This document shows positions 1-9,243 of a DNA stretch of 53,238 nucleotides, one piece after another. The position numbers and the translations under genes were made by a program. Under the pieces are notes generated by a model. The model saw nothing but the letters and a program-made list of their open reading frames with translations. It had not been told where the DNA came from and searched no databases. Where the stretch lies: contig PWZL01000045.1 in NCBI GenBank assembly GCA_003567475.1, positions 1-53,238 of the forward strand, in the 5' to 3' direction. Every line of letters begins with the position of its first letter. Positions within the stretch are counted from its first letter, which is position 1. Source of the stretch: Gammaproteobacteria bacterium. Lineage in GTDB: Bacteria > Pseudomonadota > Gammaproteobacteria > Steroidobacterales > PWYM01.

Positions 1-835
1 CCTGCCGTTCGAATTCGTGAAGGTCCACCACGAGCCCGACGGCAGCTTCCCGAACGGCGTGCCCAACCCGCTGCTTCCGGAAAACCGCAAACCCACCATC
101 GACGCGATTCTCGCCAGCGGCGCGGATTTCGGCGTGGCCTGGGACGGCGACTTCGACCGCTGTTTCTTCTTTGATCACGAAGGCCACTTCATCGAGGGGT
201 ACTACATCGTCGGTCTGCTGGCGCAGTATTTCCTCGAACACAGCACCACCAAAGGCGAGCGAGTCGTCCATGACCCGCGCATGACCTGGAACACCCGCGA
301 GATCGTCGAGTCCTACGGCGGCATCCCCGTGGTCTCCAAGACCGGTCATGCGTTCATGAAGGAACGCATGCGCAAGGAAAACGCCATCTACGGCGGCGAG
401 ATGAGCGCGCACCATTACTTCCGCGATTTCGCCTACTGCGACTCCGGCATGATTCCCTGGCTGCTGGTCGCCGCCATGATCTCGGCCACCGGCAAGCCGC
501 TGAAGACCCTGGTGACCGAGCGCCAGGCCCGCTATCCGGCCAGCGGTGAGATCAACCGCCGGATCGCCGATCCCGCCGCGATGCTCGCCACCGTCAAGGC
601 ACGCTTCGCCGACAAGGCCACTCACGTCGACCACATCGACGGGCTCTCGATGGAATTCGCCGACTGGCGCTTCAACCTGCGCTCGTCGAACACCGAGCCG
701 TTGGTCCGCCTGAATGTCGAGTCGCGTGGCGATGCGGCCCTGATGCAGGCCAGGACCGCCGAGCTGCTCGCGCTCCTTGACGGTAACGACGCTGACGACA
801 GCGCACGTACCGACAGCACTTCGGGCAAGCCCTGA
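1..835 (+). CDS. cpsG: Phosphomannomutase/phosphoglucomutase, 5'-truncated by window edge
   Basis: This alpha-D-phosphohexomutase interconverts mannose-6-P and mannose-1-P, and often glucose-6-P and glucose-1-P, in the cytosol. About 278 C-terminal residues are present; the frame is open to the left edge (first full codon at base 2), so the start and the catalytic serine lie outside. The metal loop DGDFDR is encoded at about 143-160, the sugar-specificity loop GEMSAHHYF at about 395-420, and the phosphate-binding loop RSSNTEP near 680-700. The sequence closely follows enterobacterial CpsG/ManB (about 456 aa). It ends 17 bp before glgA on the same strand, so a glucose-1-P supply role for glycogen synthesis is a reasonable inference, as is a role in GDP-mannose production. 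The family is certain; substrate preference cannot be read from this part. Confidence 0.93.
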   Translation, partial: LPFEFVKVHHEPDGSFPNGVPNPLLPENRKPTIDAILASGADFGVAWDGDFDRCFFFDHEGHFIEGYYIVGLLAQYFLEHSTTKGERVVHDPRMTWNTREIVESYGGIPVVSKTGHAFMKERMRKENAIYGGEMSAHHYFRDFAYCDSGMIPWLLVAAMISATGKPLKTLVTERQARYPASGEINRRIADPAAMLATVKARFADKATHVDHIDGLSMEFADWRFNLRSSNTEPLVRLNVESRGDAALMQARTAELLALLDGNDADDSARTDSTSGKP

Positions 836-852
836 CCCTGCAGGCGCCAGCC

Positions 853-2232
853 ATGCGCATTCTGATGGTGACCGCCGAGTTCGCGCCGCTGGCCAAGGTC
901 GGTGGCCTGGCCGACATGGCGGCGGGTCTCGCGGCCTGGCTCGCCGCCGCGGGTCATGAGGTGCGCGTGATCATGCCCGCGTATGGAGTGACCGAGCCGC
1001 CGCAGCTGCGGCCCGTCACACTGGCGGAGGCGCCGGCGGGCCTGGAGGTCTTCGAGCTGATCGCCCCCGAACATTTCGGTACGCCGCCCGTGTATCTGGG
1101 CGACGATCGCGATGCCGTGCGCTTCGCCCTGCTCGGCGAGGCGGCGCTCGCGCATGCCCACGCCGACGGCTTTCACCCGGACATCATCCACGCCCACGAC
1201 TGGCACGCGGCCGCCGCCGTGGCCCTGCCAGCCCCCTGGCACCCGACGCCGCCCACAGTGCTGACACTCCACAACATCGGCTACCAGGGTATTTTCGGGC
1301 TCGATGCGCTGCCCGACGGACCGCTGCGCGAGGCCCTGCGCGACCCTACGGTCGTCGAGCCCCGCCTGAACTTCCTCGCCGCTGGCATCGCCCGCGCCAC
1401 CACGCTGACCACGGTCAGCCCGACCCATGCCAGCGAGATACTTACCTCGGAGTACGGCGCCGGTCTCGATGGGCTGCTCCGCGAGCGCGCCGATCGCCTG
1501 CATGGCATTCTGAACGGCGTCGACTACGACCTCTGGAGCCCGGCACACGATCCCCTGATCGAACATCCCTACAGTGCCGAGAACCCCGGGGGCAAGGCGG
1601 ACAACCGGGCGGCCCTGCTCGAAGCGCTCGGCCTGGTCGTCGATGATGACGTCGCGATCGTCGGCATGATCACGCGGCTCACGGCGCAAAAAGGCCTAGA
1701 CCTGCTGATCGACGCCTTGCCCGGTCTGGTCGCAGCGCAGGAATGCTCACTGGTCATCCTGGGCATGGGCGAAGCACGCTATGTCGATGCCCTTCGCGCG
1801 CTGGCCGATGCCCACCCCGGCGCGATCACCCTGCTGGAAGCCCACGACGAGACGTTGGCCCACCGGCTCCTGGCTGGCAGCGATCTGCTGCTCATGCCCT
1901 CGCGGTATGAACCCTGCGGGCTGACCCAGCTCTACGCCATGCGCTACGGCACCATCCCGGTGGTGCGCGCCACCGGCGGCCTCGCCGACAGTGTGCAGCA
2001 CTTCGACCCGCTCACGGGCGAGGGCACGGGTGTGGTGTTCCGCGACTACGACGTGGGCGGCATCCACTGGGGCCTGACCCAGGCGCTGGCCTGGCACGCC
2101 GAGCCTGCGTTGTGGCGGCAACTGATGACCAACGCGATGCGCAGCGACTTCTCCTGGGAGAAGCAGGGGCCGGCGTACCTGGCGGTGTACAGCGCGTTAT
2201 CCGGCGCCGTGTCAGGCGCGAAACAGGACTGA
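853..2232 (+). CDS. glgA: Glycogen synthase (ADP-glucose, GT5)
   Basis: GlgA transfers glucose from ADP-glucose to the non-reducing end of alpha-1,4-glucan in the cytosol. The 459-aa product opens with the GT5 ADP-glucose motif KVGGLADM (Lys15). The GT-B C-terminal half contains GMITRLTAQKG and the donor-site stretch PSRYEPCGLTQLYAMRYG, followed by ATGGLADSV. Length is close to the usual 470-480 aa. The start ATG at 853 lies 17 bp after cpsG; the ribosome site is weak (CAGG), which suggests co-translation with cpsG. The gene converges on the methyltransferase-like gene with only 4 bp between the stops. It works with glgC and glgB, encoded 2-6 kb away. Confidence 0.97.
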   Translation: MRILMVTAEFAPLAKVGGLADMAAGLAAWLAAAGHEVRVIMPAYGVTEPPQLRPVTLAEAPAGLEVFELIAPEHFGTPPVYLGDDRDAVRFALLGEAALAHAHADGFHPDIIHAHDWHAAAAVALPAPWHPTPPTVLTLHNIGYQGIFGLDALPDGPLREALRDPTVVEPRLNFLAAGIARATTLTTVSPTHASEILTSEYGAGLDGLLRERADRLHGILNGVDYDLWSPAHDPLIEHPYSAENPGGKADNRAALLEALGLVVDDDVAIVGMITRLTAQKGLDLLIDALPGLVAAQECSLVILGMGEARYVDALRALADAHPGAITLLEAHDETLAHRLLAGSDLLLMPSRYEPCGLTQLYAMRYGTIPVVRATGGLADSVQHFDPLTGEGTGVVFRDYDVGGIHWGLTQALAWHAEPALWRQLMTNAMRSDFSWEKQGPAYLAVYSALSGAVSGAKQD

Positions 2233-2236
2233 TCCG

Positions 2237-3082
2237 TCACTCAGGCCGGCGGAACTTCAGCATCATGCGGTCGGATTCACCGATGGCGTCGAAGGGCGCG
2301 TGATCGAACGCCGCGTTGGCCGGCTGCCCGGAACCGTAGGGCACCGAAATGCGCGTGGGCGGCAGGGTCCACACGCCAAACGGGTGATCACGGGTATCCA
2401 GGGGATTGGCGTTGAGTTCCGACCGCCCGATCAATTCCAGGCCCACCGCCTCGGCGGCGGCGATCACGAAGGCCTCGCTCACGTAGCCGGTGTCGATGAA
2501 CTGCTGCACGTCGTCCCAGTCGTCCGGTGCCCGGTGCTGCTCGATGGCGAAGATCCCGCCGGGCTTCAGGGCCGCGGCGATCTCTGGCATCACCTTGTCG
2601 AGCAGTCCGAAGCGCAACCAGCCGTGGACCGCGCGGGCGCTCAGGATGAAATCGAAACTCGCCTCGGGCAACGGGGCTGAGCGGGCGCCGAAACTCAGTA
2701 CCGTGAGATCACCGTAGCGCTCGCTGTCGCCAAACCTCTCCTCGAAACGGGCCCGGCCGGCACGCATCCGGTCCGATAACTCCGGGTTGGCCAGGTCGGC
2801 GCCCGTGGTGTGGTACTGCCCACCGGTGCGCGCGGCGTAGGGGGCCAGGATCTCCGTCCACCAGCCACCGCCGGGTTGCAGCTCGAGAATGCTCATCCCG
2901 GGCGCAAGACCCCAGAAAGTGAGGGCCTCGGCCGGCCGACGGTCACCATCGCGCGCCCGGTTGGCCTCACTGCGCCACTCGCCGGCGATGACCTCCAGCA
3001 GCACCACGTCGGGTTCGTTGGCCGTCGCCGTGTTGACGAAGGCGGTGAGGGACAGGCAGGCCATCATAACGAGCGTTCGCAT
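2237..3082 (-). CDS. Exported methyltransferase-like protein (COG4798 type)
   Basis: A 281-aa protein with an apparent N-terminal signal peptide: Met-Arg, a hydrophobic run of about 15 residues, then an Ala-rich stretch ending near residue 22 (TATANEP). The rest looks like a class I SAM-methyltransferase fold, with motif I ILELQPGGGWWTEIL, a motif IV region FDFILSARAVHGW and ALKPGGIFAIEQH. It resembles COG4798 'predicted methyltransferase' proteins, which also carry signal peptides and have no established substrate. The start at 3082 is chosen because GGAG sits at the right distance and the signal peptide begins there; the frame is open further upstream. It lies 77 bp downstream of malQ on the same strand and may be the last gene of glgC-malQ. 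A SAM-dependent enzyme outside the cytoplasm would be unusual, so catalysis is unproven. Confidence 0.8.
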   Translation of the reverse strand: MRTLVMMACLSLTAFVNTATANEPDVVLLEVIAGEWRSEANRARDGDRRPAEALTFWGLAPGMSILELQPGGGWWTEILAPYAARTGGQYHTTGADLANPELSDRMRAGRARFEERFGDSERYGDLTVLSFGARSAPLPEASFDFILSARAVHGWLRFGLLDKVMPEIAAALKPGGIFAIEQHRAPDDWDDVQQFIDTGYVSEAFVIAAAEAVGLELIGRSELNANPLDTRDHPFGVWTLPPTRISVPYGSGQPANAAFDHAPFDAIGESDRMMLKFRRPE

Positions 3083-3159
3083 CGAGGATCTCCGCTGCAG
3101 GGGGGGCGGCTGAACGCCGCGGCCGCCATTCTCCCACGGGACACGCGATCTGTCCCCTG

Positions 3160-4692
3160 TCAGCCGGTCACCGTCAGCGGCTCGATCCGACCGAACGCCT
3201 CGGCCACCTCCCGCCAGTGTGGGCCAAAGGCGGCGTCGACCTGCGCCCACTCGAAGCCCCACTGCCAGTTGCCCTCGGCCACCCCGGGGATGTTCATGCG
3301 CGCCGCTTGTCCGAGTCCCAGCAGGTCCTGCATCGGGATGACGGTCAGCCGTGCCGGCGAGGCGTAGGCGCAGCGGATCAGCGCATCAGGCATCGACACG
3401 CCGTGCGCCTCGCCGGGCGGGCGGTAGGGCTCGAGCGCCGAGTGCACCAGCCCCCGGGTGTGCTCATCCAGGGCGTCGAACCAGCCGAGCGTGGTGTTGT
3501 TGTCGTGCGTGCCGGTATAGACCACGGCGTTATCGGGATGTCGTGCGGGCAGGTAGGGATTGTCCGGAGAACCGTCGAAGGCGAACTGCAGCACCAGCAT
3601 GCCCGGCAGCTCGAAGGCATCCCGCAGCGCCAGCACCTCTGGCGTGATGGTGCCGAGGTCCTCGGCCACCAGCGGCAGGGCACCGAGCGTCTCGCGCAGG
3701 TGTGCGAGCAGCGCGTGGCCCGGCGTGGGACGCCAGTGACCATCGCGTGCGGTCTCAGCCCCTGCCGGCACGGCCCAATGGGCCTCCAGCGCGCGGAAGT
3801 GATCCAGGCGCAGCAGATCGAAGCGGGCGAGCTGTGCGGCCAGCCGGCGTTGCCACCAGTCGAACACCTGCTCGCGCGCGCCCTGCCAGTCGAACAGCGG
3901 GTTGCCCCACAACTGGCCCTCGGCACTGAAATAATCGGGGGGCACCCCGGCCACGGCTTCGGGCTGGCCGCTGGCGTCCAGTGCGAAAACGCGCCGCTCC
4001 GCCCAGGTGTCGGCACTGTCATGGTCCGTGTAGAACGGCAGGTCACCGAACAGCTGCACGCCGCGCGCCTGCGCCTGCGCCCGCAGCCGCCGCCATTGCA
4101 GTTCGAAGAGAAACTGCACGGCGACGAGATCGCCGAGCCGTGGTTCAGCCCTCGCTCGTGAGCGGAGGATCGCGGCCCCGGCTGTGCCAGGCTCGCGGGT
4201 CCCCTCCGCCCCGGCCGGCCACTGCCACCAGGGCCGTTGCCCATAGCGCTCGCGGCGCCATGCGTACTCCGCCCAGGGCAGCAGCCAGGGCGCGGCTGAC
4301 GTCAGAAAAGACTCGAAGACCTCATGTCGCGCGGCGGCGGCGAACAGCGTCCCGGCCGTGCCGGGCGCCGCCCCGAGCCCGCTCGAGCCCTCGCCGGCGC
4401 GCAGCGCGGCGGCCAGCATCGCCGTCTCCACCGACAGCTCGGTCGCCGCGTCATTCACATCGATCAGCGCCGGGTTGCCGGCAAAAGACGACTTGCTGCT
4501 ATAGGGCGAGCGCGAGGCATCGACGGGGCCCACCGGCAGCATCTGCCAGACGCTGAACCCGGCCTCGGCGATCAGGTCGATAAACCGCAGCGCGCTGTCC
4601 CCCAGCACGCCGCCCGCCGGCCCCGGCGGCAGCGAGGTGGGATGCAGCAGCACACCGGCGCGCCGGCGATCGAGCGGGGAGCTCATGGTCAT
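3160..4692 (-). CDS. malQ: 4-alpha-glucanotransferase (amylomaltase, GH77)
   Basis: MalQ disproportionates maltodextrins by transferring alpha-1,4-glucan segments, recycling the short chains left by phosphorylase and debranching enzyme. The 510-aa product has the GH77 signatures: nucleophile Asp in LLRLDHFRAL, acid/base Glu in LVAEDLGTI, and the transition-state Asp in YTGTHDNNT. Length fits the short bacterial amylomaltases (about 500 aa). The start at 4692 is preceded by GAGG with 4-nt spacing; a second ATG two codons on (4686) has 10-nt spacing, so either is possible. It begins 6 bp after the glgC stop on the same strand, so the two form an operon. Confidence 0.96.
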   Translation of the reverse strand: MTMSSPLDRRRAGVLLHPTSLPPGPAGGVLGDSALRFIDLIAEAGFSVWQMLPVGPVDASRSPYSSKSSFAGNPALIDVNDAATELSVETAMLAAALRAGEGSSGLGAAPGTAGTLFAAAARHEVFESFLTSAAPWLLPWAEYAWRRERYGQRPWWQWPAGAEGTREPGTAGAAILRSRARAEPRLGDLVAVQFLFELQWRRLRAQAQARGVQLFGDLPFYTDHDSADTWAERRVFALDASGQPEAVAGVPPDYFSAEGQLWGNPLFDWQGAREQVFDWWQRRLAAQLARFDLLRLDHFRALEAHWAVPAGAETARDGHWRPTPGHALLAHLRETLGALPLVAEDLGTITPEVLALRDAFELPGMLVLQFAFDGSPDNPYLPARHPDNAVVYTGTHDNNTTLGWFDALDEHTRGLVHSALEPYRPPGEAHGVSMPDALIRCAYASPARLTVIPMQDLLGLGQAARMNIPGVAEGNWQWGFEWAQVDAAFGPHWREVAEAFGRIEPLTVTG

Positions 4693-4698
4693 GGATCC

Positions 4699-6030
4699 TC
4701 AGATCTGCAGCCCCCGCCGAAGGCCGCGGTAGGTGCCCGTCTCGACGGAGACCTCTTCGGACTCTGGCTCCCCCTCGACTTCCCGTGCCAGCAGGTCCGG
4801 GGTTACCAGCACCACCCCGCGTTCGGTGACATGAAAGCGTCGCCGATCGGCTTCCGCGTCGTAGCCGATGATCATGTCGTCCGGGACATCGCATTCGCTG
4901 TCGATGATGGCGTTGCGGATGCGGCAGTTACGCCCGATGTGCACCTGCGGCAGCACCACCGTGCGAAAAAGCTCCGTGCCCTCGTCGACGCGCACGAAAG
5001 AGGAGAGCAGCGACTCGCGCACACTGGCCCCCGAGATGATGCAGCCACCGCTGACCAGCGAGTTGATCGCCGTACCGCGGCGCCCGGTCTCGTCCAGCAC
5101 GAATTTCGCCGCCGGCGTCTGGTCCTGGTAGGTCCACACCGGCCAGCTGTCATCGTAGAGATTGAGCTCGGGCGTGACGTGCGTGAGCTCCATGTTGGCA
5201 TCGTAGAACGCATCCACCGTGCCGACATCGCGCCAGTACGCCTGGGCGCTGGTGGCGACATCCTGGAAGGCATACGCGAACACCTTGTCTTCATGGATGG
5301 CGCCCGGAATGATGTTGCGTCCGAAGTCATGCTGGGAGTCGCCATCTTCGGCATCGCTGGCCAGTCGCTCGAAGAGGTATTCCCGGTTGAACACGTAAAT
5401 GCCCATCGAGGCCAGCGCGATGTCGTCGCTGCCAGGCATCGGCTGGGGTTGGGCGGGTTTCTCGTCGAAGGCGATGACCCGCTGTTCCTCATCCACCGTC
5501 ATCACGCCGTACTGCGAGGCCTGGGCCACCGGCACCTGCACCACGCCGACGGTGATGTCGGCCTGGTTCTGGGCATGGAAGGCGATCATCGGACCGTAGT
5601 CCATCTTGTAGACATGATCGCCGGCGAGCACCAGGACCATGTCCGGGTTGTAGGCCTCGATGATGTCGAGGTTCTGATAGACGGCGTCGGCGGTGCCCAG
5701 ATACCAGTGGCCGCCGAGCTGCTGCTGTGCCGGCACCAGCTGCACGAATTCACCAAGCTCGCCGCGCAGGAAACCCCAACCGCGCTGCAGGTGCTGGATG
5801 AGCGTGTGGGCCTTGTACTGGGTGAGGACCAGGATCTGGCGGATCCCGGAATTCACGCAGTTCGAGAGGGTGAAATCGATGATGCGGTACTTGCCGCCGA
5901 AAGTCACCGCCGGCTTGGCACGATGGCGGGTGAGGTGCTTGAGACGCTCGCCGCGCCCGCCGGCCATCACCACGGCCATGGTACTCTTGGTGAGCTGGCT
6001 GACGTAGCGGCCGGATTTGACGGGTTTCAT
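4699..6030 (-). CDS. glgC: Glucose-1-phosphate adenylyltransferase
   Basis: GlgC makes ADP-glucose from ATP and glucose-1-P, the committed and usually allosterically controlled step of bacterial glycogen synthesis. The 443-aa product contains the nucleotidyltransferase signature [10 protein letters not shown] at about residues 20-29, then the substrate region [11 protein letters not shown] and the catalytic region [11 protein letters not shown]. The C-terminal part has hexapeptide (left-handed beta-helix) character. E. coli GlgC is 431 aa. The start ATG at 6030 gives the normal N-terminus; the frame is open 39 codons further but without family similarity. It is divergent from glgB (about 100 bp between starts) and co-directional with malQ. 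Confidence 0.97.
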   Translation of the reverse strand: MKPVKSGRYVSQLTKSTMAVVMAGGRGERLKHLTRHRAKPAVTFGGKYRIIDFTLSNCVNSGIRQILVLTQYKAHTLIQHLQRGWGFLRGELGEFVQLVPAQQQLGGHWYLGTADAVYQNLDIIEAYNPDMVLVLAGDHVYKMDYGPMIAFHAQNQADITVGVVQVPVAQASQYGVMTVDEEQRVIAFDEKPAQPQPMPGSDDIALASMGIYVFNREYLFERLASDAEDGDSQHDFGRNIIPGAIHEDKVFAYAFQDVATSAQAYWRDVGTVDAFYDANMELTHVTPELNLYDDSWPVWTYQDQTPAAKFVLDETGRRGTAINSLVSGGCIISGASVRESLLSSFVRVDEGTELFRTVVLPQVHIGRNCRIRNAIIDSECDVPDDMIIGYDAEADRRRFHVTERGVVLVTPDLLAREVEGEPESEEVSVETGTYRGLRRGLQI

Positions 6031-6130
6031 ACGCAGGCGCCCTCGGCGTGGCTCTCGCGGCAAGCATACGCGAATTTCGCTTAGCGTTGAGCACGCGTTC
6101 CGTGTGCCCGACAGGAGAGTATGGCCGTTC

Positions 6131-8419
6131 ATGGATGACACGCGCATGACGGACTCCCCCGATCATCCAGAGCTCGCGCAGCTGCTTGCGGGCAGGCATC
6201 ACGATCCGTTCAGTGTGCTGGGCCGTCATCCGTCCGGTGGCGGTGGCGTGGTGGTCCGCGCCTGGCTGCCAGGGGCCTTGCGGGTGCGCCTGCATCAGCA
6301 GGGGTCCACCGCGGCCGCCGGCGACGCCGCGGCGCCCGCCGACACTCCCGCCATGGCGGGCGAGTACGAGTTCATCCGTCTTGGCGGCACCGATCTGTTC
6401 TCCCTGCATGCGCCCGCCAATGCCGTACCGTTGCGTTACCGCTTGGCCTGGCAGGACGGCGCAGGCGCCTGGCACACGCACTGGGATCCGTATGGCTTCC
6501 CACCGGTGCTCGACGAGGCCGAGCTCGCGCGCTTCAATGCCGGTGAGCATACGCAGGCGTGGCGACTGCTGGGCGCTCGCGAGGTGTCTGTCGACGGGGT
6601 CGACGGCTGGCTGTTTGCCACCTGGGCACCGGAGGCGGCGCGGGTCAGTGTGGTCGGCGACTTCAATCGCTGGGACGGCCGCCGCCATCCCATGCGCGTG
6701 CGCGGGGCCAGCGGCGTGTGGGAGCTTTTCATTCCGGGACTTCCGCCGGGCGTGCTTTACAAGTTCGAGATCAGCAACGCGCGCAGCCATGCGCTGCTGC
6801 TCAAGGCCGACCCCTATGCGCGCGCTGCCGAACACCGGCCCGCAACCGCGTCCGTGGCCATCGCGGCGTCAACCTACGCCTGGCAGGATGGCGACTGGAT
6901 GGCGGCGCGTGCGCAGTGGAACTGGCTGCATGCGCCCATGACCATTTACGAGCTGCACGCCGGGGCCTGGCGACGCGAACCCGATGGCCGCCCCCTGGGT
7001 TACCGGCAGCTGGCCGAGACGCTGGTCCCGTATTTGCGCGACCTCGGCTTCACTCACGTGGAACTGCTCCCGATCACCGAGTATCCCTTCGATGACTCCT
7101 GGGGCTATCAGCCTACCGGTCTGTTCGCGCCCACCTGTCGCTACGGCTGTCCGGACGACCTTCGGTATTTCGTCGATCGCTGCCACGCCGCCGGCATCGG
7201 CGTGCTGCTCGACTGGGTGCCTGGACATTTCCCCCGCGACGCCCATGGCCTGGCCCGCTTCGACGGCAGCGCGCTCTATGAATACGATGACCCCCGCAAG
7301 GGCGAGCACCCGGATTGGGGCACACTGGTGTTCAACTACGACCGCCGGGAAGTGATGAGTTTCCTGCTCTCCAGTGCGCTGTACTGGCTGCAGGAATTCC
7401 ACTTCGACGGACTCCGGGTGGATGCCGTCGCCTCGATGCTCTATCTCGACTATTCCCGCGGCCCCGGCGAGTGGGCCCCGAATGTTCACGGCGGCAACGA
7501 AAACCTGGAGGCCGTGCGCTTTCTGCAACGGCTCAATGAACTCACCCATCGCGAGGTGCCGGGCAGCCTGACCATTGCCGAGGAGTCGACGGCCTGGCCC
7601 AAGGTCTCCCGACCGGTGTGGGACGGGGGGCTGGGGTTTTCCATGAAGTGGAACATGGGCTGGATGCACGACACGTTGAAGTACTTCGGCCTGGACCCGG
7701 TGCATCGCCGCCATCATCAGCAGCTGATCAACTTCGCCGCCCTGTATGCCTTTTCCGAGAACTTCGTACTGCCGCTGTCACACGACGAAGTCGTCCACGG
7801 CAAGGGCTCGCTGCTCGGCAAGATGGCTGGCGATCACTGGCAACGCTGCGCGAATCTGCGCCTGCTCTACACCCTGCAATGGACCTTTCCTGGCAAGAAG
7901 CTGCTGTTCATGGGCGGCGAGCTCGGTCAGCCGGGGGAATGGGATCATCGCGTGGGGCTGCCATGGTCGCTGCTGGACGATCCGGCACACGCCGGGATTC
8001 AGCGCCTGGTGCGCGATCTCAATCATCTTTACCGGGAGCTCGAGGCGCTGCATCGCAACGACTTCGATCCGCACGGCTTCGCCTGGCTGTGTTGTGATGA
8101 CGCGCTGCACTCGACGCTTGCATTTCAGCGGATCAGCGGTCAGGCACGCGTCGTGGTGGCGCTGAATTTCACGCCGGTGCCGCGCCATGGCTGGCGCCTG
8201 GGCGTCCCCCATCCGGGCAGCTGGCACGAGTGTCTGAATTCAGACTCGCGGTTTTATGGGGGCAGCGATCTGGGGAATCCCTTGCCGCTGATCAGCGAGC
8301 CTGTTCCGGCACACGGGTGTGAGCAGTCGATTCGATTGACCCTGCCGCCGCTGGCGGCGGTGGTCTTGCGGATCAGTGGTGCGAGGTCTGCTGCTGCAGA
8401 CCTCGCGTCCACACCCTGA
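6131..8419 (+). CDS. glgB: 1,4-alpha-glucan branching enzyme (GH13_9)
   Basis: GlgB cuts an alpha-1,4 chain and rejoins it through an alpha-1,6 bond, giving glycogen its branches. The 762-aa product has the N-terminal CBM48 modules ([14 protein letters not shown] near residue 20, then [19 protein letters not shown]). Its GH13 barrel carries catalytic Asp in [11 protein letters not shown], Glu in [10 protein letters not shown] and Asp in [13 protein letters not shown]. The start at 6131 is set by AGGAGAG at 6113-6119, 11 nt upstream; the ATG at 6121 is out of frame and closes after five codons. Long-form GlgB proteins of gammaproteobacteria are 720-760 aa. The gene is convergent with the PEP-CTERM gene, and its last codons hold a strong stem-loop. 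Confidence 0.97.
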   Translation: MDDTRMTDSPDHPELAQLLAGRHHDPFSVLGRHPSGGGGVVVRAWLPGALRVRLHQQGSTAAAGDAAAPADTPAMAGEYEFIRLGGTDLFSLHAPANAVPLRYRLAWQDGAGAWHTHWDPYGFPPVLDEAELARFNAGEHTQAWRLLGAREVSVDGVDGWLFATWAPEAARVSVVGDFNRWDGRRHPMRVRGASGVWELFIPGLPPGVLYKFEISNARSHALLLKADPYARAAEHRPATASVAIAASTYAWQDGDWMAARAQWNWLHAPMTIYELHAGAWRREPDGRPLGYRQLAETLVPYLRDLGFTHVELLPITEYPFDDSWGYQPTGLFAPTCRYGCPDDLRYFVDRCHAAGIGVLLDWVPGHFPRDAHGLARFDGSALYEYDDPRKGEHPDWGTLVFNYDRREVMSFLLSSALYWLQEFHFDGLRVDAVASMLYLDYSRGPGEWAPNVHGGNENLEAVRFLQRLNELTHREVPGSLTIAEESTAWPKVSRPVWDGGLGFSMKWNMGWMHDTLKYFGLDPVHRRHHQQLINFAALYAFSENFVLPLSHDEVVHGKGSLLGKMAGDHWQRCANLRLLYTLQWTFPGKKLLFMGGELGQPGEWDHRVGLPWSLLDDPAHAGIQRLVRDLNHLYRELEALHRNDFDPHGFAWLCCDDALHSTLAFQRISGQARVVVALNFTPVPRHGWRLGVPHPGSWHECLNSDSRFYGGSDLGNPLPLISEPVPAHGCEQSIRLTLPPLAAVVLRISGARSAAADLASTP
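8381..8406. repeat. Perfect 11-bp inverted repeat (stem-loop) at the glgB 3' end
   Basis: Arms at 8381-8391 and 8396-8406 are perfectly complementary around a 4-nt loop. The hairpin lies inside the final coding part of glgB, 11 bp before its stop codon, in the convergent junction with the PEP-CTERM gene (stop at 8432). No T-run follows on either strand, so it is not a classical intrinsic terminator. It may stabilise 3' ends or slow polymerase for both converging transcripts. Confidence 0.6.
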
Positions 8420-8431
8420 TCGCGCGCCGGG

Positions 8432-9091
8432 TCACGCCACCCGACGCCGCCGCCGGACCAGCGCCGCGCCGAGCAGCCCTGCACCCAGCAGGGCCAGCGC
8501 GGCCGGTTCGGGGACAGCCCGTACTGCCAGCAGGTTCTGTGAGTTCGGCGAAATGAACACATAGAACTCGTATTCGCCGCTGACCTCGCCGAGGTCTGCG
8601 AGCCAGGAATTCGCCAGGCTGGCCGCACCGCCGAAGGTGGTGGCGTGGAAGCTGCCATGGGTCAGATCGAGGGGGTCGCCGTCCTCGTTGAGGATCTCCC
8701 ACAGGGCGAGCTGGAACGCCGCAGAGGCGATGTCGCTGTCCTTTGATGCCGCGTAGTAATTGGAAAACAGCGCAGCGATGTGCATTTGCTGAGAGGCCGT
8801 GAAGCTGCCCAGGCCGCTGACGATTTCATATTCGGCGGTGCCCGCCAGAGTCATGTCGATCTCGATACAGAAGGCCGACAGCCCGTCGTCCCAGTAAAGC
8901 GTGTCGCCAGCGGTATTGAACTGGAACTCACCGGCCCGGATGGTGGGGCTTCGGGTGCTGTCGTTGGTGATCCGGCCAGTGGGATTACCGAGGTTGTTGG
9001 TGTAAGTCAGCTCGATCGGGGCGGCCGCTGCGGTCCCCGACAAAAGAGCCACGGCGCTGACGATGGCCAAACTGCGCAGACGAATCGACAT
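8432..9091 (-). CDS. PEP-CTERM sorting domain protein
   Basis: A 219-aa secreted protein. It has a signal peptide (residues 1-24, ending in GTAAAA) and a middle domain rich in aromatic and acidic residues, including FCIEIDMTLAG and QLALWEILNEDG. The C-terminus is a textbook PEP-CTERM signal: VPEPAALALLGAGLLGAAL, then an arginine cluster. Such proteins are sorted and processed by an EpsH-type exosortase and are usually tied to exopolysaccharide or floc production. No exosortase gene is in this window, so one is predicted elsewhere in the genome. A GGAG ribosome site lies 8 nt before the ATG, and a sigma-54-like promoter lies just upstream. The function of the middle domain is not recognised. 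Confidence 0.9.
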   Translation of the reverse strand: MSIRLRSLAIVSAVALLSGTAAAAPIELTYTNNLGNPTGRITNDSTRSPTIRAGEFQFNTAGDTLYWDDGLSAFCIEIDMTLAGTAEYEIVSGLGSFTASQQMHIAALFSNYYAASKDSDIASAAFQLALWEILNEDGDPLDLTHGSFHATTFGGAASLANSWLADLGEVSGEYEFYVFISPNSQNLLAVRAVPEPAALALLGAGLLGAALVRRRRRVA

Positions 9092-9131
9092 GGTGAGGGT
9101 TCTCCAGAGGTGTTCCTTGCCTGGGAGTCAC

Positions 9132-9149
9132 AAAGCAGGATTCATGCCA
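9132..9149 (-). promoter_or_regulatory. Putative sigma-54 promoter of the PEP-CTERM gene
   Basis: On the minus strand this reads TGGCATGAATCCTGCTTT. The GG and GC dinucleotides are separated by exactly 10 nt, as in -24/-12 promoters (consensus TGGCAC-N5-TTGCA). The predicted transcript start near 9123 gives a leader of about 30 nt before the ATG at 9091. PEP-CTERM genes elsewhere have been linked to RpoN and the PrsK/PrsR regulators, which supports the reading. The last two -24 bases and the first -12 base are not consensus. Confidence 0.5.
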
Positions 9150-9184
9150 TAACCGGAACACCATGCAAAGCATAGGGTTATGGC
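9146..9184. repeat. Inverted repeat overlapping the -24 element of the PEP-CTERM promoter
   Basis: GCCATAACC (9146-9154) and GGTTATGGC (9176-9184) are perfect 9-bp arms around 21 nt. Inside lies a smaller symmetry, ATGC-AAA-GCAT (about 9163-9173). It sits at and just upstream of the putative -24 box, so it could be a binding site for a regulator of the PEP-CTERM gene. Confidence 0.45.
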
Positions 9185-9243
9185 GCCCTTGGCGGGCCTG
9201 ATGCTGAAGACTGTAAACCGGCTCGACGCCCGTCGTTTGCGCC

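Noticed and set aside
4324-6084. Long open frame (586 codons) on the plus strand opposite malQ and glgC
   Set aside because: It is a shadow of two certain genes; the protein is rich in His, Arg, Gly and Ala with no recognisable motif, as expected for antisense frames at high G+C.
6121-6138. ATG at 6121 giving a five-codon frame before glgB
   Set aside because: It is too close to the AGGAGAG site to be initiated well and overlaps the true glgB start; most likely chance.
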